Positions 63,418 through 64,000 of a stretch of 64,000 nucleotides of DNA are shown here, piece by piece (the first letter of the stretch is position 1; the number at the start of each line of letters is the position of its first letter). The stretch lies in the NCBI RefSeq assembly GCF_900105535.1, contig NZ_LT629779.1:1798001-1862000 (forward strand), written 5' to 3'. The DNA is from Pseudarthrobacter equi (lineage in GTDB: Bacteria > Actinomycetota > Actinomycetes > Actinomycetales > Micrococcaceae). The position numbers and the translations under genes were made by a program. Below the pieces are notes generated by a model, which did not search any database, had not been told where the DNA came from, and saw nothing but the letters and a program-made list of their open reading frames with translations.

Positions 63418-63464
63418 GTTCCTGCCCTGCCGCCGCGCCCCGCGCGGAAGGCTTGGGGCATTTC

Positions 63465-63538
63465 GGGGCTATAGCTCAGCTGGTTAGAGCGCGGGACTCA
63501 TAATCCTAAGGTCCTCGGTTCAAGTCCGAGTAGCCCTA
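63465..63538 (+). tRNA. tRNA with CAU anticodon (tRNA-Met or lysidine-type tRNA-Ile2)
   Basis: The 74-nt cloverleaf has acceptor GGGGCTA / TAGCCCT, discriminator A, D arm GCTC/GAGC, anticodon loop CTCATAA (CAT at 63499-63501) and T arm CTCGG-TTCAAGT-CCGAG. The body resembles tRNA-Ile more than tRNA-Met. It lacks the G29-G30-G31:C run of initiator tRNA. The first acceptor pair is G-U, and the anticodon stem has a C27-A43 mismatch and a G28-U42 pair. Which amino acid it carries cannot be settled by eye. Confidence 0.9.
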
Positions 63539-63571
63539 CTGCGCCGCGTGCAGCGGCGGCCAGAAATGCGC

Positions 63572-63608
63572 AACCGCGGCCGACGATCAACGTCCGGCCG
63601 CGGTTTTT
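63572..63608 (+). terminator. Intrinsic terminator after the CAU tRNA
   Basis: AACCGCGGCCG / CGGCCGCGGTT forms an 11-bp stem, with ACG/CGT able to extend it near the loop, followed by a T-run. Confidence 0.85.
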
Positions 63609-63705
63609 GCGTTAACCCGGATTCGTGCGCCGGCCGGCACGTGGGTGCCCGCACTGCCGGGCGTCCCCATGGACCCTGTTCCCTTTCCTAACCGCAGGAT
63701 CTGCG

Positions 63706-63729
63706 GTATGTTACTGACCAGTAACATAC
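63706..63729. promoter_or_regulatory. Perfect 24-bp operator palindrome upstream of the acyl-CoA dehydrogenase
   Basis: GTATGTTACTG and CAGTAACATAC are exact inverted arms separated by AC. The right arm contains TAACAT, a possible -10, and the site ends 45 nt before the ATG. TTACTnnnnAGTAA is a common TetR-family operator core, so the gene is probably repressed by a TetR regulator that may lie outside the window. Confidence 0.7.
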
Positions 63730-63774
63730 TGAGCCCGTCATTGGGCTAAGCACGCTGATCCCCGGAAGGCAACC

Positions 63775-64000
63775 ATGTCCACTCCTGCTGCAGACCTCCA
63801 TGACCTTCCCTACGCGGACGGCGACTTCTACGCTTTCGAACAGCTCCTCTCCGCCAAGGAGCGGGACCGCCTCGCCGAGGTCCGCGACTTCCTGGCCCGC
63901 GAGGTCCGCCCCATCGCCACGGACTGCTGGAACAGGGGGGAGTTCCCCATGGACCTCATCCCCAAGCTCGCCGAAGTGGACCTCGTCAGCCCTGTCCGGC
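63775..64000 (+). CDS. Acyl-CoA dehydrogenase family protein (5' end only)
   Basis: The open frame runs from ATG 63775 to the window edge (75 codons). The N terminus FYAFEQLLSAKERDRLAEVR followed by DFLAREVRPIATDCWNRGEF and PMDLIPKLAEVDLVSPV is the alpha-helical start of acyl-CoA dehydrogenases, closest in style to glutaryl-CoA dehydrogenase-like members. These FAD enzymes introduce an alpha-beta double bond in acyl-CoA. GGAAGG lies 6-11 nt before the ATG. The palindrome 45 nt upstream suggests TetR-type control, likely by an acyl-CoA. The catalytic base lies beyond the window. Confidence 0.85.
   Translation, partial: MSTPAADLHDLPYADGDFYAFEQLLSAKERDRLAEVRDFLAREVRPIATDCWNRGEFPMDLIPKLAEVDLVSPVR

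Overview
The window is high-GC DNA with long, tightly packed genes and frequent 1-8 nt start/stop overlaps. It carries actinobacterial hallmarks: SAM-IV riboswitches, a GatCAB operon, many start codons without a Shine-Dalgarno sequence, and Ser/Thr kinase-FHA signalling. Gene content and protein style point to the Micrococcales, most likely Arthrobacter or Pseudarthrobacter. That placement is inference, because no 16S gene is present. I see no rRNA, insertion sequence, prophage or CRISPR array.

Region 1-17.7 kb is the most unusual part. The tail of a probably secreted protein is followed by a colinear block: MoxR ATPase, DUF58 protein, a transglutaminase-fold membrane protein with no cysteine anywhere, a zinc-ribbon/RDD/FHA membrane protein, a PP2C phosphatase, an FHA protein, a Ser/Thr kinase, an FHA-like protein with a possible winged helix, and a 1481-residue EssC-like FtsK/SpoIIIE ATPase. 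That ATPase has its own N-terminal ubiquitin-like region and FHA domain. A Pro/Thr-rich exported anchor protein closes the block. Most junctions overlap by 4 nt, so translation is probably coupled. The set reads as a phosphothreonine-switched, type VII-like export or envelope machine, with kinase, phosphatase and four FHA readers beside a motor ATPase. No WXG100 substrate lies in the window.

Region 17.7-30.4 kb is mostly housekeeping: ligA with an inositol-phosphatase-like gene, a GNAT enzyme, RidA, a CitA/CitB-type two-component system divergent from a CitMHS citrate transporter, gatCAB, and a small secreted DUF5666-like protein. Region 30.4-37.8 kb is amino-acid catabolism: a LysR regulator divergent from tdh-kbl (threonine to glycine), a DAO-family oxidase, hutI, a DeoR regulator and a CPBP membrane protein.

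Region 37.9-41.7 kb holds metY and metX. Each has its own SAM-IV riboswitch and a TACACT -10 box, so methionine synthesis is controlled twice by SAM. Region 41.7-57 kb mixes lipases and esterases, an S4 protein, transporters, glyS, acyltransferases, YibE/F, flavohemoglobin, and dusB-dgt-dnaG. Region 57-64 kb has two identical tRNA-Asn genes, each with its own promoter and terminator, an MFS exporter with a 59-residue partner, a holin-like membrane protein, a CDP-alcohol phosphotransferase, a NIPA/DMT transporter, a GT4 glycosyltransferase, a CAU-anticodon tRNA, and the start of an acyl-CoA dehydrogenase behind a perfect 24-bp operator palindrome.

Two patterns recur across the window. At least eleven genes start exactly 6 nt after a hexamer of the form nAnnnT with no Shine-Dalgarno, which is the leaderless signature. 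Several gene ends carry long two-tier hairpins that look like one family of bidirectional terminators.
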